A stretch of 14,583 nucleotides of DNA from Candidatus Fermentibacterota bacterium (lineage in GTDB: Bacteria; Fermentibacterota; Fermentibacteria; Fermentibacterales; Fermentibacteraceae), in the NCBI GenBank assembly GCA_022703195.1, contig JAKLEF010000017.1:1-14583 (forward strand), in the 5' to 3' direction. Each line of letters opens with the position of its first letter. Position 1 is the stretch's first letter. Shown here in pieces: positions 12,999 through 14,583 of the stretch. The notes beneath the pieces were generated by a model, which saw only the letters and a list, made by a program, of their open reading frames with translations, was not told where the DNA came from and did no database searches. Made by a program: the position numbers and the translations under genes.

Positions 12999-14093
12999 TT
13001 GAACCTCGCGCTCCAGGTCGACTTCGACCCGTCCCGTCCCACGGGCATCGGACGCTACGGCATAGAGCTCTCGCGCAGCCTCGCGGAATCCGGCGAGAAA
13101 CCGACGGTGTGGATAGAGTCGGGGCGCCTGGCGGCATGGAGGAGGCTCGGGATCGGTACCGGGCCTGTCCGCGTAATGCACCGTCCCGGCAGGATCTCCT
13201 CCCGGATAGGCCCCGGCGTTTTCTCCGCCCTGGACGGAGTCGACCTGGTGCATTCCTTCGGGAGCACCGTACCGAGCATCCACGGAGGCAGGACTAAGAG
13301 GTCGACGATGATCCACGACCTGGGGCCCTTCCTCCACCCGGAGATGAAGGAGGCCGGCGACACGGCGGCCTGGAGGGCCCGGATATCGGATGCCGCGGGA
13401 TGCGCCGACTGCCTGCTGGTCAACTCCCGCACCACGATGGACGACCTGCTCGGCATCTTCCCGCTCGCCGAGGGGCGAGTCTTCCTCACTCCTCCCGGCG
13501 TCGACCACCTCCCCCCGCCTTCCGATCCGGGCAGGAAGCCCCCCGGAGGCGGCCACGTCCTGATGGTCGGACTGGTCGAACCCAGGAAGAACCTGGGGCG
13601 TGTGTTCGAGGCCTGGGCGATGCTCGAACGGGAAGCCGGCCCAGGCGGCCTCCCGAACCTCGTGGTGGCAGGTGCGGACGGATTCCGCGCAGGCGAGATA
13701 AGGGACATCCCCGCGCGCCTGGGCATAGCCGGGAGCGTGCGGTTCGAAGGGTACGTGACGGAGCGGAGGCTTGCCGAGCTGTACTCGGGCGCATCCATAC
13801 TGGTGCACGCCGCCGTCTACGAGGGTTTCGGCTTCACCCTTCCCGAGGCCTTCTCCTACGGCCTGCCCGTGGCGGCATCGGGAAGGGCCTCGATCCGTGA
13901 GCTTTTCGCCTCCGCCTGCGACCTTTTCGACCCCTCCGACCCGGTTTCGATAGCAGCTGCCGTGAAGCTCTGCATGGACAGGGGAGTACCGGCGGAACAG
14001 CTCGTAGACAGGCGCAGGATCCTCGGTACGTACACGTGGGCGAACTGTGCGGAAGCCACGATGAAGGCCTTCCGGACAGTGACGGGGGCCTGA
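12999..14093 (+). CDS. Group 1 (GT4, GT-B fold) glycosyltransferase
   Basis: This 364-residue protein should transfer a nucleotide-activated sugar onto a cell-surface glycan or lipid carrier on the cytoplasmic side; donor and acceptor are not identifiable. The N-terminal GT-B domain opens with DFDPSRPTGIGRYGIELSRSL, the glycine-rich acceptor-side loop seen in mannosyltransferase-like GT4 enzymes. The C-terminal domain has the family EPRKNLGRVFEAW segment and the donor-binding E-x7-E motif YEGFGFTLPEAFSYGLPVA with E275 and E283. The start is TTG 12999, with GGAG at 12987-12990 eight nt upstream. It lies 16 bp after the DUF554 gene and 5 bp before the next gene, suggesting one transcript. The functional link to the first two genes of that run is unclear. 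Confidence 0.92.
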   Translation: MNLALQVDFDPSRPTGIGRYGIELSRSLAESGEKPTVWIESGRLAAWRRLGIGTGPVRVMHRPGRISSRIGPGVFSALDGVDLVHSFGSTVPSIHGGRTKRSTMIHDLGPFLHPEMKEAGDTAAWRARISDAAGCADCLLVNSRTTMDDLLGIFPLAEGRVFLTPPGVDHLPPPSDPGRKPPGGGHVLMVGLVEPRKNLGRVFEAWAMLEREAGPGGLPNLVVAGADGFRAGEIRDIPARLGIAGSVRFEGYVTERRLAELYSGASILVHAAVYEGFGFTLPEAFSYGLPVAASGRASIRELFASACDLFDPSDPVSIAAAVKLCMDRGVPAEQLVDRRRILGTYTWANCAEATMKAFRTVTGA

Positions 14094-14098
14094 CCGGC

Positions 14099-14583
14099 AT
14101 GTCCAGGGTGCTTCTCGCGGGATGCCCGGGAGGTTCGGAGCATTCCGGCGAGGGAGCCTGCGCGGCGCGCACTTCGAGGTTCCTCGCGGCCCTCGAGGGG
14201 GCTGGCCACGAGGTCTCGGCGGTATCGGGAGCCGGGCCGGCAGGGGTCTCGAAGCTCAGGAACCTGCTCGCGGGGGGCCGTTTCGACTCCGTCACCGCCA
14301 TCAGCCCCTATCCGGCCGAGGCGGCGGCTCTTGCCGGCTCCGGCTGCCCCCTCTGGATCGACATCAACGGATCCCACACGTCAGAAGTGGTCTGCGCGTC
14401 GGACGACCCCGTGACGAGGCGGATGCATGCCGTGCGGATCTCGAGCCTCGAATCCGCGCTCCTGGCGGCCGGGGATGCCTTCTCGACCCCTACCTCGCGG
14501 CAGAGGCTGGCCGTGCTGGGCGAGCTCCTGATCTCCGGCCGCATAGGGGCAGCGGCACTGGCGGCGCCTCCGGTGCACGCGAT
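14099..14583 (+). CDS. Probable glycosyltransferase, N-terminal part (runs off the window)
   Basis: An open frame starts at ATG 14099, five nt after the previous stop, and continues without a stop to the window edge (161 complete codons seen). The protein begins MSRVLLAGCPGG, a Rossmann-like first strand. It later shows a PLWIDINGSHTSEV segment and an AGDAFSTPTSRQRLAVLGELLISGR stretch. Together these resemble the N-terminal half of a group of GT4-like transferases in which a sensor-like helix with QR-x-x-L-x-GEL-x-x-x-GR precedes the C-terminal donor domain. That assignment rests on memory of the motif, not a search. GGGGG about 10 nt upstream of the ATG may serve as the ribosome binding site. 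Spacing implies co-transcription with the upstream glycosyltransferase and a joint role in surface-glycan assembly. Confidence 0.75.
   Translation, partial: MSRVLLAGCPGGSEHSGEGACAARTSRFLAALEGAGHEVSAVSGAGPAGVSKLRNLLAGGRFDSVTAISPYPAEAAALAGSGCPLWIDINGSHTSEVVCASDDPVTRRMHAVRISSLESALLAAGDAFSTPTSRQRLAVLGELLISGRIGAAALAAPPVHA

Overview
This is a 14.6-kb, very GC-rich bacterial window in which nearly all codons end in G or C. It holds nine complete protein-coding genes and one that runs off the right edge. I see no rRNA, tRNA, CRISPR array, transposase or phage gene. Gene content (a second DnaE-type polymerase, a Lon-like protease, a DUF554 membrane protein, group-1 glycosyltransferases) fits a free-living, probably Gram-negative bacterium, perhaps from a poorly cultured phylum. 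The sequence alone does not fix the taxon.

Layout, left to right. (1) 98-764: a GNAT acetyltransferase with a plausible promoter. (2) 869-7356: three closely spaced + strand genes: a DnaE-family polymerase whose N-terminal PHP domain appears to have lost its metal ligands, a Lon-like ATP-dependent protease of the AAA_32/S16 type, and a polysaccharide pyruvyl-transferase-family protein. They end at a strong intrinsic terminator (7368-7407). (3) 7447-8730: a glutamate dehydrogenase with a perfect ribosome binding site and codon use typical of high expression. (4) 8731-9257: a 527-bp gap between convergent genes, packed with eight or nine separate hairpins. It is bounded by two copies of the same palindrome in opposite orientation and is the most unusual part of the window. 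(5) 9258-10478, minus strand: an ArsB/NhaD/SLC13-like permease. (6) 10651-11340: a divergent gene of unknown family with a cysteine-rich C-terminus. (7) 11568-14583: a co-directional run of a SagB-type nitroreductase, a DUF554 membrane protein (overlapping stop/start), a GT4 glycosyltransferase and the beginning of a second probable glycosyltransferase.

How the genes may work together. The polymerase and protease are 49 bp apart and probably co-transcribed, which suggests a DNA-damage or stress role, but this is inference: imuA, imuB and lexA are not in the window. The pyruvyl transferase and the two glycosyltransferases point to surface-glycan synthesis. Glutamate dehydrogenase is central nitrogen metabolism and probably forms its own transcription unit. 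No single new multi-gene system is evident. The best leads are the hairpin cluster at 8771-9234, the PHP-eroded polymerase with a perfect palindrome over its start codon, and the cysteine-rich unknown protein.
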